Assembly (NCBI GenBank): GCA_017745295.1
Contig: JAGHZR010000005.1
Location: 151,998 to 215,997 of the forward strand
DNA length: 64,000 bases
Direction: 5' to 3'
Source of the DNA: Novosphingobium sp.
GTDB taxonomy: Bacteria > Pseudomonadota > Alphaproteobacteria > Sphingomonadales > Sphingomonadaceae
The position numbers and the translations under genes were made by a program. Each line of letters begins with the position of its first letter. Position 1 is the first letter of the stretch. Under the pieces are notes generated by a model. The model was not told the DNA's origin. It saw nothing but the letters and a program-made list of their open reading frames with translations, and ran no database searches. Positions 1-8,501 of the stretch are shown here, piece after piece.

Positions 1-1
1 G

Positions 2-943
2 GGCGGGCGCTACACCTGGGACGACAAGAGCATGATCCGCCAGCAGAACGGCGCCGCGCCGCTACCGGTAGCCGAAACCGGGCATGCCAGCTTCAGCAAG
101 TTCACCTGGAACCTGATGGCCGGTTACGACATCGCGCACGACATCAACCTCTATGCCCGCGCCGCCACCGGCTATCGATCGGGCGGCTTCAACTCTCAGG
201 ACCCCGCGATCACCGGCACAACCACGCTGCCGCACTACAACCCGGAAAGCGTGACCTCCTACGAAATCGGCGTGAAGAGCGAACTGTTCAACCGCCACTT
301 GCGCCTGAACCTTGCCGCCTATCACAACATCTACAAGGATCTGGCAGTCAACGTGCCGCTGACCGACGCGCCAGTCGGCACTTTCGCCACGCGCATCGGC
401 AATGCCGGCAAGGTGACCTACACTGGTTTCGAAGTGGAAGCGCAGGCGGTGCTGAACGAGTACCTCTCGCTGGACGGCAACCTTGGCTATGTCGACATCA
501 AGTACAAGGAGTTCCTGGCTGGCCAATCGACCACGCCGGGGGCGCCGCCGGTCAACATCGCCTCCATCGTGACGCCGGGTTATACCTCGCCGCTCACCGC
601 CAACGCCGCGATCAATGCGCAGTTCCCGCTGGGCTGGAACGACGCCACGCTGAAGGCGCGCGTGGGCTATACGCATGAGGACGGCAAATACAGCTTTACC
701 AGCATCACCACCTCCCCATTCAACGACGTGCTGAAGGGTGACGACCGCGATGTGATCGACGCGCAGATCGGCGTGGAGAACATGGCGCTGGCCGGCGGCC
801 AGGGCTTCGTCCGCTTCTGGGTGAAGAACCTGACCAACGCCAAGGACTTCGTGCGCGCCATCGATTTCGGGCAGCTGGGTTATGCCGGCGGCTACTATGC
901 CGATCCGCGCACGTATGGCGTGACGGTGGGCGTCACGTTTTAA
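2..943 (+). CDS. TonB-dependent receptor, C-terminal part (5' end outside window)
   Basis: The reading frame is open from the first bases of the window, so the start, signal peptide and plug domain lie upstream; about 313 residues are visible. They show alternating amphipathic strands typical of the 22-strand barrel: YARAATGYRSGGFN, the 'NPESVTSYEIGVKSELF' segment, LRLNLAAYHNIYKDL and a C-terminal strand ending in Phe (VTVGVTF), the usual Omp85 recognition signal. The protein should sit in the outer membrane and import a ligand with TonB-ExbBD energy. The ligand cannot be read from this half. The gene ends 134 bases before an IS3-family left end, so its downstream context may have been changed by the insertion. 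Family certain, substrate unknown. Confidence 0.93.
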   Translation, partial: GGRYTWDDKSMIRQQNGAAPLPVAETGHASFSKFTWNLMAGYDIAHDINLYARAATGYRSGGFNSQDPAITGTTTLPHYNPESVTSYEIGVKSELFNRHLRLNLAAYHNIYKDLAVNVPLTDAPVGTFATRIGNAGKVTYTGFEVEAQAVLNEYLSLDGNLGYVDIKYKEFLAGQSTTPGAPPVNIASIVTPGYTSPLTANAAINAQFPLGWNDATLKARVGYTHEDGKYSFTSITTSPFNDVLKGDDRDVIDAQIGVENMALAGGQGFVRFWVKNLTNAKDFVRAIDFGQLGYAGGYYADPRTYGVTVGVTF

Positions 944-1139
944 CCCCGCTCCGCGCAGGTTCCATCCTGCGCCGCGGGCCGACACTGTCAGCGTGTCGGC
1001 CGCCACTTTTCAAGCTTGGCCGAGCCAATTGCGCAGCAGGAAGTTGGTCGGCTCGAGACGCTGACGCGACGCCAAAATGATCTGCACCTTCTGAGTGGCC
1101 CAAAATCTGTTTTAGATTTGGCCACGAAGGAGGAATGGA

Positions 1140-1532
1140 ATGGCGAGGAAGCACAAGCCGGAAGAGATCATCGGCAAGCTGCGTGAAGCGGAGATCGTGC
1201 TGGCGCAGGGCGGAGCGATGGCGGCTGCGTGTCGCCGGATCGGCGTCACCGAGCAGAGCTACTACCGCTGGCGCAAGGAGTATGGCGGTCTGAAGATGGA
1301 CCAGGCTCGGCGCATGAAAGAGCTTGAGAAGGAAAACGCCCAGTTGCGGCGGGCGGTGTCAGATCTGACGCTGGACAAGTTGATCCTGCAGGAGGCCTCG
1401 CGGGGAACTTCTGAGCCCCGCGCGCCGCAGGCGCTGTATCGATCATATCGGGGGCATGATGCCGGTGTCCGAGCGGCGGGTCTGCCGCGTGCTCGGGCAA
1501 CATCGATCGACGCAGCGCAAAACGCCGCGTGA
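1140..1532 (+). pseudogene. IS3-family transposase OrfA, frame-altered 3' end
   Basis: This encodes the small DNA-binding subunit of an IS3 transposase: a helix-turn-helix (about residues 25-48, with 'RRIGVTEQSYYRWRKEYGG') and a leucine-zipper helix (residues 58-80, KELEKENAQLRRAV). It starts at ATG 1140 behind AAGGAGG. In relatives OrfA ends shortly after 'LILKEAARGNF'. Here the equivalent codons read ASRG then TSEPRAP, which is what loss of one A in the GGGGAAC run near 1413 would give. The frame therefore reads on to 1532 and the usual -1 OrfA/OrfB relationship is disturbed. The one-base loss is inferred from memory of the family, not from an alignment. Confidence 0.75.
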
Positions 1533-1668
1533 GGCGGATGACGAAGCAGCCCTGACCGAGGACATCATCGCGCTTGCCCGGCAGTATGGCCGCTATGGCT
1601 ATCGCCGAGTGACGGCCTTGCTGCGCGATGCCGGTTGGCATGTGAACCGCAAAAGGGTGGAGCGCGTC
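1384..1668 (+). pseudogene. IS3-family transposase OrfB, N-terminal fragment
   Basis: In the frame one base ahead of orfA, codons from about 1411 read LLSPARRRRCIDHI, then MMPVSERRVCRVLGQHRST and 'ARQYGRYGYRRVTALLRD', the HTH_21 region that precedes the rve integrase core in IS3 OrfB. The match ends at NRKRVER (about 1665). The DDE integrase domain is wholly missing, so the product cannot catalyse transposition. The frame continues to 1764 with residues unrelated to any transposase I know. Confidence 0.78.
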
Positions 1669-1954
1669 GGCGAAAAATTCTTTCGAATCCATCAAAGCGC
1701 CTGTGTACGCCTTGGAACGCAGGTGGACGATTCTAAGAAAAGGCCTTCCTTTGGAGCCTCTTGAAGTTCAATCACGCGCCCCCATTACTGACAGATCGTC
1801 CCTTCGACAGTAGGTTTCACATGTCCGTTCTCCGACGAAGTTTGGACACTTTCGCTGTTTTCGCAGAGGTACTCGGCGCCTTCCGAGCCTTTGGGTCGAC
1901 TGCGCCTCCAGACGCTGAAGTCGGCCGCTATTTGAGGAGCTGGCCCTCCAAAGC
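1669..1954. other. Gene-free stretch after the IS remnant
   Basis: Short open frames on both strands here show no recognisable motif and no ribosome site. The stretch probably represents the target-side DNA exposed when the IS right end was lost. Confidence 0.4.
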
Positions 1955-2191
1955 GTGCACGACCCAGAAGCCTTTTGCCGGACTGCGAACATACAGGTGC
2001 GCGCGTTGATCCGCCCGGAGACTGACGCGGGCATTGACGGTGCCCCCGAACCTGCTGACGAGCAGCAAAACCGAACTCGTGATGCCCTGGTTTGCCTTGC
2101 TCGCCTGCTCGGACGCCAAATCGCCCGCGAGTTAAACGCGACGCAACCTCCGCCTCACGACCAAGAGAAACCCGCGATCAATAAACCGTAG
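1955..2191 (+). CDS. Small protein encoded just before the serine recombinase
   Basis: A 78-residue frame with a GTG start lies 62 bases upstream of the recombinase on the same strand. Its C-terminal half reads LVCLARLLGRQIARELNA followed by a polar, proline-rich tail. I recall short proteins with an 'LLGRQIARE'-like helix beside recombinases in alphaproteobacterial elements, but this is a weak memory. No signal peptide, membrane segment or enzyme motif is visible. The position suggests an accessory gene of the integration module. The start is uncertain: the frame is open from 1919 but contains no earlier ATG. Confidence 0.45.
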   Translation: MHDPEAFCRTANIQVRALIRPETDAGIDGAPEPADEQQNRTRDALVCLARLLGRQIARELNATQPPPHDQEKPAINKP

Positions 2192-2253
2192 GGGAAAAGG
2201 GCGCCGAAGGCGTCATGCGTGCATGACGGCCTTCCGCTGTCGGGAGTTATTTC

Positions 2254-4020
2254 ATGATCCGTACTGCGCTCTATGCCCGTTACTCCAGCGACCGGCAAAG
2301 CCCATCATCGATTGAAGACCAACTGCGCATTTGCCATGAACACGCCGCCAGAGAAGGCTGGCGCGTGATCGCAAGCTACATGGACGCCGACATTTCCGGA
2401 TCGAGCGTGACGCTGCGCCCGGGCATTCAGCAATTGCTCGAAGATTCCAGGACGGGAAAGTTCGATCTTCTACTGGCGGAAGCACTTGATCGTATCTCTC
2501 GTGACCAGGCCGACATCGCGACACTTTTCAAGCATCTGCAGTTTGCCGGCATAACCATCGTCACTCTCGCCGAAGGCGAAATCTCCGAACTCCATGTGGG
2601 TCTCAAGGGCACGATGAACGCGCTGTTCTTGAAGGATTTGGCGAAGAAGACACATCGCGGCTTGCGTGGGCGCGTCGAGAAGGGAAAGGCTGGAGGCGGC
2701 CTGTCCTACGGCTACGATCTGGTGAGGCGCCTTGGTGCCGATGGCGAACCGATCCGCGGTGAGCGCACAATAAACGGAGTGGAAGCCGAGGTCATCCGCC
2801 GCGTATTTCGTGACTATGCGAACGGCATTAGCCCGTTCGCGATAGCCAAGCGCCTCAACGCAGAGAGAGTTCCCGGCCCATTTGGTAAGCTCTGGGCGGC
2901 CACTACACTACGCGGACACGCTAAGCGCGGAACTGGCCTCCTTAACAACGAACTCTATATCGGCCGGATCGTCTGGAACCGGCAACGTTATCTGAAGAAT
3001 CCTCAGACCGGTAAGCGCGTCTCCCGTCTCAATCCTCAGTCCGAGTGGATTACAGCAGAAGTCGCCGAACTCAGAATTATCGATGACGACTTGTGGCAGG
3101 CTGTGAAGGCGCGCCAAACCTCGCAGCGAATTGAGTTCAACAGTTCCATCGAAGGCGAGAACGCAGGGGCAAAACTGCATATGCAGCGGCGTCCAAAGTC
3201 GTTGCTATCCGGTCTGCTCGTCTGCGGAGCGTGTAATGGCCCGGTATCTCTGCGCGGACAGGATCGCTTCGCATGTTCGGCCCATGCTAGCCGGCGCTCG
3301 TGCTCAAACGCTCGTTCCATAAAACGCGAAGTGCTTGAGGCGCGTGTACTCGAAGGTCTGCGCCACCGGTTGATGGCTCCCGAGATCGTTGCTGAAGCGA
3401 TTCATGCCTATGTCGAGGAGACCAACCGGCTCAATCAACACCAGCGCGCCGCAGGGATTGCCGACAAGGCGGAACTGAAAAAGGTCGTGAAGGCCATAGA
3501 GCGTCTGGTGAACATGGCAGCCGATGGTAAGTCGACACGAGGTCTGATCGATAAGCTGTTGGCGCTGGAAGCACAGGAAGATGCCATACGGGCGCGCATG
3601 AGCGAGGCGCCTCATGTTGCCCCGGACATCCACCCGAACATTGCGGAATTCTACCGGAAGAAAGTCGAACGCCTAGCGGAGGCGCTGCAGCATCCGTCTG
3701 AACGAGATGAAGCCGCATGTGCCATTCGCGGCCTGATCGAGCGCGTCATACTGTTTCCCGGAGCTAAACGTGGCGAGATGACTGCTACGCTTCACGGCGA
3801 GTTCGGAACTATTATGGAATGGGCATCACAACACGAAACGGCCGGAATGGCCTTCGGATCTGGGTCTGTTGCTTCGCCATTGTCGGTATTGTTGGTTGCG
3901 GGGGCTCGCAACCATAGCAAATTGATCAAAAAGCCCAACTCCACGCCCATTACAATTCAATCACTTGACCATGCCCTTGATTGGCCGTCAGCGACCCACT
4001 TACTCCGCGTACGCGCCTAG
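2254..4020 (+). CDS. Large serine site-specific recombinase
   Basis: A 588-residue serine integrase-type recombinase. The N-terminal resolvase domain (residues 1-145) has the catalytic serine in 'ALYARYSSDRQS' and the arginine-bearing motif EALDRISRDQAD. A recombinase domain follows (about 160-270; RVFRDYANGISPFAIAKRLN and GILL-type NNELYIGRIVWNRQRY). A zinc ribbon (about 322-350) has the pattern CGAC...C...C, and a coiled-coil region (about 390-460) completes the usual plan. The enzyme would integrate or excise an element by att x att recombination. The last 45 residues (from about 'GSGSVASPLSVLLVAGARN') look unlike the usual GAGFEPATF-type end, and the frame may have been changed there. Neighbours are an IS remnant and a broken gene, which fits an element boundary. 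Confidence 0.92.
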   Translation: MIRTALYARYSSDRQSPSSIEDQLRICHEHAAREGWRVIASYMDADISGSSVTLRPGIQQLLEDSRTGKFDLLLAEALDRISRDQADIATLFKHLQFAGITIVTLAEGEISELHVGLKGTMNALFLKDLAKKTHRGLRGRVEKGKAGGGLSYGYDLVRRLGADGEPIRGERTINGVEAEVIRRVFRDYANGISPFAIAKRLNAERVPGPFGKLWAATTLRGHAKRGTGLLNNELYIGRIVWNRQRYLKNPQTGKRVSRLNPQSEWITAEVAELRIIDDDLWQAVKARQTSQRIEFNSSIEGENAGAKLHMQRRPKSLLSGLLVCGACNGPVSLRGQDRFACSAHASRRSCSNARSIKREVLEARVLEGLRHRLMAPEIVAEAIHAYVEETNRLNQHQRAAGIADKAELKKVVKAIERLVNMAADGKSTRGLIDKLLALEAQEDAIRARMSEAPHVAPDIHPNIAEFYRKKVERLAEALQHPSERDEAACAIRGLIERVILFPGAKRGEMTATLHGEFGTIMEWASQHETAGMAFGSGSVASPLSVLLVAGARNHSKLIKKPNSTPITIQSLDHALDWPSATHLLRVRA

Positions 4021-4236
4021 AAATCGATGGCATCCATTAACTCTTCCCTTGTCGTATGCTGGTCGGAAGCAGTCGCTGGCGTGCGCGCCCGGGGGCAGCT
4101 GGCTCTTAGTCAGCGGATCGTTGTTCGTACCAGCACGGTCACCCTTGTTTTGTGCCATTTCCAGCGGCGCACCGAACCTCTTTCTCTGAGTGGTCGCGCA
4201 GCAATCACCGTGTCAAATTCAGTCTCCTGCTGAGAC

Positions 4237-4608
4237 TTAGCCCCGTTGCTCCCGTCCCGAAGCTGGCATTCGGGAAATGGCGGTGCGCAGCTTTGGCTTC
4301 GATCGGCGATCACCCCGCACGATCTCCGAACCCGAGCGGTCCTGCGTCACGAGCGTGGCGGGCTGGATGTTTCGATAGCACCGGCTAGCATCCCAGTGCC
4401 AATCGAAGCTGACGCTATCACCCTTGAACACCCACTTCTTCGCGCCTCGAGCAAGGAAAGAGTACGCGACTCCGGCGATCGTCAGCCGATGGGAGTGCAT
4501 CGCCGACGTGTTCCCGCCTCTGCTGGGTGGCCGCGAAGGCTCCACGAGCAAAGTCGTATACCCATCCACCATCGCGCCATCAACGCGACCGCTCTGCTCG
4601 TCACTCAT
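4237..4608 (-). CDS. Conserved-looking hypothetical protein
   Basis: A 123-residue protein with a ribosome site (GGAG about 10 bases before ATG 4608). The middle reads as compact beta-rich sequence ('RLTIAGVAYSFLARGAKKW', 'VFKGDSVSFDWHWD', YRNIQPATLVTQDRSG), and the C-terminus is basic (KPKLRTAISRMPASGREQR). Amino-acid composition and natural frame usage favour a real gene. There is no signal peptide or membrane helix. I do not recognise a named family. It lies alone between the recombinase (convergent) and a broken AlbA_2-like fragment. Confidence 0.55.
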   Translation of the reverse strand: MSDEQSGRVDGAMVDGYTTLLVEPSRPPSRGGNTSAMHSHRLTIAGVAYSFLARGAKKWVFKGDSVSFDWHWDASRCYRNIQPATLVTQDRSGSEIVRGDRRSKPKLRTAISRMPASGREQRG

Positions 4609-4754
4609 TGATCACGTCTCCATTCCTTCTATCACGCCGACTATCTCCTCGTGAGTAACACCGAACATATCACTTCCAAGTTGCTCTGTTCACGCTGTTT
4701 TTGTTTGGCTCACGAGATGACGGAAGGCGAGCAGGAACAGAGCAGCGATACTAG

Positions 4755-4892
4755 GGAGACGAGATCGTCGCGCGCCCCGCAGAGTCGTTGAATGTTGAGC
4801 TAAAAACTTGGCTTGACCTGCAGGACGACGCTCACGTCGCCAAGCTAGTCAAGGGGTTGTTCGCGCCGGTCTGGATCGAGCTGCACAAGTAA
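4755..4892 (+). pseudogene. AlbA_2/Schlafen-type N-terminal fragment
   Basis: Forty-five codons read DEIVARPAESLNVELKTWLD then a segment ending 'HVAKLVKGLFA', the opening of Schlafen/AlbA_2 ATP- or nucleic-acid-binding proteins (E-S-x-x-x-E-x-K at the start of the domain). An in-frame TAG at 4752-4754 removes any start. The frame closes at TAA 4890 just where the conserved ALRN-type motif should follow. An ATG at 4717 opens a plausible N-terminus (MTEGEQEQSS...) in another frame, suggesting a frameshift as well as truncation. AlbA_2 proteins often sit in defence or element-regulation contexts. Confidence 0.6.
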
Positions 4893-5032
4893 TCTCGCCA
4901 ACGCTCCTGAAACGAAGGGACGCCGCCCATTGAAGTGACCGGGTGCTCTTAAAATTCAAGTCGGCGGCGGAGCGACTGTCATCGGTTGAAGCAAAGTCGC
5001 GTTGAACGAGAGCGCGTCATCGGGTGCTGCTT

Positions 5033-5278
5033 TCAGGGCACTTCCCGATTGGCAAGTGCGGCATCGAGCATAGCAGCCCATACGGTTCGGCAGCTCGCAG
5101 TCTCCAGGACCAGATCGCCGGCGGCCTCCATATGGTCGTCCGGCTCCCGGAGCGTGGTCAAGACGGTCATGACCCCGTTCTTGAGATTTTCCTGCGCAGC
5201 TAAGGAAAGGTCTTCCCAGCGTTGCTGAGCAAATGAGACTTCGGCCAAGGCCTTTGCTGCGCGGTCGATAGGGCCCAT
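5033..5278 (-). CDS. Small helical protein, paralogue of the next gene
   Basis: An 81-residue acidic helical protein. ATG 5278 is preceded by AAGGAG at good spacing, which selects it over an upstream ATG. It begins MGPIDRAAKALAEVSF and contains 'QENLKNGVMTVLTTLREPDD' and a C-terminal AAMLDAALA. The protein encoded at 5485-5820 shares the same order: I(D/E)RAA(K/R)ALAE, W-x-x-L, a K/E-rich helix with (L)REP, and (M)(L/I)DAAL. The two are diverged tandem copies. Function unknown; possibly an alphaproteobacterial stress-associated family judging from the neighbouring HWE kinase, but that is only context. Confidence 0.6.
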   Translation of the reverse strand: MGPIDRAAKALAEVSFAQQRWEDLSLAAQENLKNGVMTVLTTLREPDDHMEAAGDLVLETASCRTVWAAMLDAALANREVP

Positions 5279-5484
5279 TGATCCAGCTCCTTGTTTGCTC
5301 GTTGGCCTCGTGGGCCCGCTGAACTCGGGCACGGCGACCCAAACGGTGGGCGGGATTTAAACACGTGACGAGCAACCGCGTTGCAGGGAACAATTAAGCC
5401 AAGCGTGCCCACGCAGGATTGGCCACATGAAAACGCTGCGCTTCCTGCTTCGCGGATCCCCCGGAGAGGTGTTCTATCGGAATA

Positions 5485-5820
5485 TCAGCTCTGCTGGTTT
5501 CGACCGTCCTCGGCGCCACCTCGGATGGTCTTCCTAGGCGTTGCAGGCCTTATTGTAATCGGTTTGGGGCTGCTCAATGCCGCATCGATCATCGCTTGCC
5601 CCGCGCCATGAGCATCTTCGGAGTCGGTAGGTCCGCACGCATGCCCGAACAATTCGTGACCTGCCATGCACATGCGCAGGGTCGGCTCACGCATGGCTCT
5701 GATGACGGCACGCACATTTTCTTTCAGTTCCTCCCGGAGTTCCGGGTCGAGCTGACGCCAAGCGTCATGACCGCTCTCTGATTCTGCCAACGCGCGTGCG
5801 GCTCGTTCGATCAACGGCAT
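5485..5820 (-). CDS. Small helical protein, paralogue of the previous gene
   Basis: A 111-residue protein starting at ATG 5820 behind GGGAGGGG. The N-terminal part reads MPLIERAARALAESESG, then a helix with 'ELREELKENVRAVIRAMREP' and AGQAMIDAALSS. The architecture repeats that of the 81-residue neighbour 200 bases downstream. The tail (residues 85-111) is basic and proline-containing and absent from the neighbour. No membrane segment or catalytic motif. The two genes read in the same direction with a 206-base gap, so co-transcription is possible. Confidence 0.6.
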   Translation of the reverse strand: MPLIERAARALAESESGHDAWRQLDPELREELKENVRAVIRAMREPTLRMCMAGHELFGHACGPTDSEDAHGAGQAMIDAALSSPKPITIRPATPRKTIRGGAEDGRNQQS

Positions 5821-6241
5821 GAATACCCCTCCCTGCTCGATGTCGCATTCCGCCGCTCGCCTCGGATAGAACCGAGTTCGGCGCCAATCCGGACAAAAAT
5901 AATCCAATTACAGGAATGTCATTGGTTAAATTTCTGCAACGAGTTGCTGTCTGAGCGCACCAGACGTTCCGATATAGCGGCTCCCGCCCTGACTCGGCGG
6001 CAACATTGTCGTTCCGGGAAAAGCATGACCAAGCAATTCGCACTATTGTGACGAGCAGAAGCTCCGAGGTGCCATTTCGGGCACCGAGCCCGCCGCACAT
6101 CGCGCGTTGATCTCAAGCGATGGAAAGGCGCAGAGACCTCGCGGGCACATAAGGCGCCATCCGCACAATGTCACTGGACATGGAAGGTCTCCAGGGTGCT
6201 ATTGAAGGCAAACCAATAAGGCTCGCCCTGACCTTGCACAT
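5821..6241. other. Divergent intergenic region
   Basis: This 421-base gap separates the minus-strand small genes from the plus-strand HWE kinase and must hold both promoters. I found no convincing -35/-10 pair, repeat or small gene. Confidence 0.4.
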
Positions 6242-7789
6242 ATGCCGCTGATCGCCGAACCCATGTCGCTCAAACGCGAAGATTTTCTGCCAGATATCGA
6301 CTGGTCGGGAACGCCGCTGGGCGCCTCCTTAAGCTGGTCGGCCGAGCTACAAACGGCTGCCAATATCGTGCTGAGCTCGCATTTCCCGTGGGCACTCGTT
6401 TGGGGGCCCGAATACACGACACTCCACAACCGTGCGTTTCTGCCAATCCTGGGTGACAAACCGTCGGCTCAGGGCCGCTCGTTTGCCGACGTGTGGCACG
6501 AAGCGTGGGAAGAAATTGGCCCGATTGCCCGGCGCGCTTATGCCGGCGAGGCAACTTTCGTCGAGGACTTCCCGCTCGAGATCGAGCGCCACGGCAGCGC
6601 CGAGCAGGCCTATTTCACCTTCTGCTACAGCCCGGTCTTTGGGCCCGACGGGACAGTCCTTGGCATAATTGACACTGTCATGGAAACGACTGCACGGGTC
6701 ACAACGGAAAGGCGCAATGCAGCGCTTGTCGGCCTTGGTGATCGGCTGCGTGATGCGACCACCTTTGACGAGGTCGTGACCGCGGCGGCCGAGTTTGCCG
6801 GACCGGCTCTCGGCGCATCGCGCGCCGGTTACTCGCGGATCGACGAAGCACGTGGGTCCTTCACCGTCAGGAGCGACTGGACCAGGGCCGGCGTGCCAAG
6901 CATCGCCGGAGAACATGACCTCGCATCGTTTGGCACCACCATCGACCGCCTTCGGAATGGGCAGCTTCTGGCGGTGGACGATATCGCGAGCGATCCGCGG
7001 CTTTCAGCAGAATCGACCAGCTACGAAGCCTTCGGTGCAGTGGCGCAAATCAGAGTGCCCTTGCTCGAACGCGGTAGATTGATTGGCTCGTTCTTCGTTC
7101 ATGACGATCGCCCGCGCCGCTGGACGGCGGAAGAGATCCATTTCGTCGGCGCGCTGGCCGATCGCACTTACGCAGCGGTTGCCAAACTTCAGGCCGAGGC
7201 GGAGCAAGACGTTCTCAATCATGAGCTTGAGCATCGGCTCAAGAACATGATGGCGATGGTCCAGGCGATAGCCTCGCAGACGCTGAAGGGCGTAACGGAG
7301 CGCGATGCCGTGGAGGCCTTCGAAAGACGCATCATCGCGATGGCCGAGGCGCATGACCTCCTCGTGCGGCAGAATGGCTCGACTACGACGATGCGCGCCG
7401 TGGTCAATGCGATGCTGTCGCTTCACGGCGGCGATGAGCGTTTCGTCGTTTCGGGCCGAGACCTGCCGATCGGGCCAAAGTCAGCAATGTCGCTGGCGCT
7501 CGTGCTTCACGAGCTGGCAACCAATGCCGCCAAATACGGCGCACTCTCCGTCGCGGAAGGGTCTGTTCATCTTCGCTGGGAATGTCCCACGGTCGATGAC
7601 GAACTGGAACTTGTCCTGACCTGGAACGAGGTCGATGGGCCACTTGTACACGAACCCCAACGCAAAGGGTTCGGCTCTCGCCTGATCCAAATGGGAATTG
7701 CCAATCCATGCCACGTCGAGAAGCGTTACGAACCCGCCGGCATCCACGTCTTATTCCGCGCGCGTCTGGCGAGCGTTCAAGCTAGCTAG
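6242..7789 (+). CDS. PAS-GAF HWE-family sensor histidine kinase
   Basis: A 515-residue soluble kinase with no membrane segments. Residues about 20-150 form a PAS domain (DWSGTPLG..., WGPEYTTLHNRAF, FCYSPVFGPDGTVLGIIDT) lacking the LOV cysteine. Residues about 165-310 form a GAF domain (ASRAGYSRIDEARGSFTVRSDW). The HWE transmitter follows: H-box 'ELEHRLKNMMAMVQAIASQT', N-box LVLHELATNAAKYGALS, the WNE tryptophan-glutamate motif (LTWNEVDGP) that gives the family its name, and GFGSRLI. HWE kinases of alphaproteobacteria commonly feed the general stress response through PhyR-like regulators; no phyR or ecfG lies in this window. The start is not settled, since neither ATG 6242 nor ATG 6266 has a clear ribosome site. 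Confidence 0.93.
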   Translation: MPLIAEPMSLKREDFLPDIDWSGTPLGASLSWSAELQTAANIVLSSHFPWALVWGPEYTTLHNRAFLPILGDKPSAQGRSFADVWHEAWEEIGPIARRAYAGEATFVEDFPLEIERHGSAEQAYFTFCYSPVFGPDGTVLGIIDTVMETTARVTTERRNAALVGLGDRLRDATTFDEVVTAAAEFAGPALGASRAGYSRIDEARGSFTVRSDWTRAGVPSIAGEHDLASFGTTIDRLRNGQLLAVDDIASDPRLSAESTSYEAFGAVAQIRVPLLERGRLIGSFFVHDDRPRRWTAEEIHFVGALADRTYAAVAKLQAEAEQDVLNHELEHRLKNMMAMVQAIASQTLKGVTERDAVEAFERRIIAMAEAHDLLVRQNGSTTTMRAVVNAMLSLHGGDERFVVSGRDLPIGPKSAMSLALVLHELATNAAKYGALSVAEGSVHLRWECPTVDDELELVLTWNEVDGPLVHEPQRKGFGSRLIQMGIANPCHVEKRYEPAGIHVLFRARLASVQAS

Positions 7790-7906
7790 GATATCGAGTG
7801 GCCGCCTGAGCGCAGGCAGAGAGATTTTCCGATCCTGTGCGCACTTGGCAGATGCTCCGCTTATGGCAGATGGCATTGGTCGATGAATCGCTACGCGAGA
7901 TTGCGC

Positions 7907-8113
7907 TCAATCCCTGATCACATTGATCGCAGAGACCTTCCCGTTGCGTGCCACCAGCACATCGTAGGTGACGCGCTGGCCTGCTCTCAGCGCCGCTGTT
8001 CCAGACGATGCGAGGGTGGAGAGATGCACGAAGCAATCCGGTCCGCCATCGTCGGGGCAGATGAAACCGTAGCCGTTGATTGCATTGAAACTCACAACCC
8101 TGCCGCTTGGCAT
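7907..8113 (-). CDS. Cold-shock-domain protein (CspA family)
   Basis: A single 68-residue cold-shock domain. The RNP-1-like motif reads NGYGFICPDDGG and RNP-2 reads DCFVHLS, followed by LRAGQRVTYDVLVARNGK and an NV C-terminal strand. GGGGGAAAT precedes ATG 8113. Such proteins bind single-stranded RNA/DNA and act as RNA chaperones. RNP-1 has Ile-Cys in place of the usual F-I-x-x-D/E spacing (canonical KGFGFI), so binding strength may differ. It converges on the HWE kinase across a 117-base gap. Confidence 0.9.
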   Translation of the reverse strand: MPSGRVVSFNAINGYGFICPDDGGPDCFVHLSTLASSGTAALRAGQRVTYDVLVARNGKVSAINVIRD

Positions 8114-8501
8114 ATTTCCCCCATCACACCCTCGCGCAAACGATTGCTCCGGGTGCGGGGTCGGTCAATTGGCGGGACAGTGCGGATCAGCTTGTCGTCA
8201 TGATCCGATACACTTCAAATTTGGCCTGAAGACATCGGGAACCAAATCAGATGGTGCTACGAGCACATGAGAAACGTCCAATCCATCTTGTGAACGGCCA
8301 TTTTCGGAAGGAGCCCCACAGCGGGCACAGGCTGGCGGTAGACCGCATCTTATAGCCTCACTCCTGCGCCGACCATCTGAACTGGTCTCTCCAACTCACC
8401 TCCGAACCATGACGCAGACGGGATTGGGCATGCGATGAATGGCGCGCGCTGCGGTAGCCACGCTGCCAACTCATTCGTTTCCCATTCAAAGGAGACGAGA
8501 A
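8114..8501. other. Intergenic region before the SDR gene
   Basis: Between the divergent cold-shock gene and the SDR. No gene is seen. A GGGAACC box near 8238 followed 17 bases later by CGAG only partly resembles an EcfG-type promoter (GGAAC-N16/17-CGTT); I do not claim it. Confidence 0.35.

Larger units (their letters stand above)
1078..1668 (+). mobile_element. IS3-family insertion sequence remnant, right part missing
   Basis: The left end begins with TGATCTGCACC, a typical IS3-type terminal sequence, followed by a hairpin at 1095-1125 (GTGGCC...GGCCAC arms around CAAAATCT/AGATTTG) and a strong AAGGAGG ribosome site before orfA. orfA and the first third of orfB are recognisable. Similarity stops after the orfB motif 'NRKRVER' near 1665, where family members normally continue with IWRREGLKV-like sequence; here the frame runs into unrelated DNA. 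The DDE catalytic core and the right inverted repeat are absent, so the element cannot move by itself. Confidence 0.85.

Noticed and set aside
62..1006. 314-codon minus-strand frame opposite the TonB-dependent receptor
   Set aside because: His/Arg/Val-rich shadow frame; the plus-strand barrel ends with the expected Phe and explains the codon pattern.
8238..8262. EcfG-type promoter (GGAAC-N17-CGAG) before the SDR gene
   Set aside because: The -10 element deviates from CGTT at two positions and similar partial matches are easy to find in GC-rich DNA.
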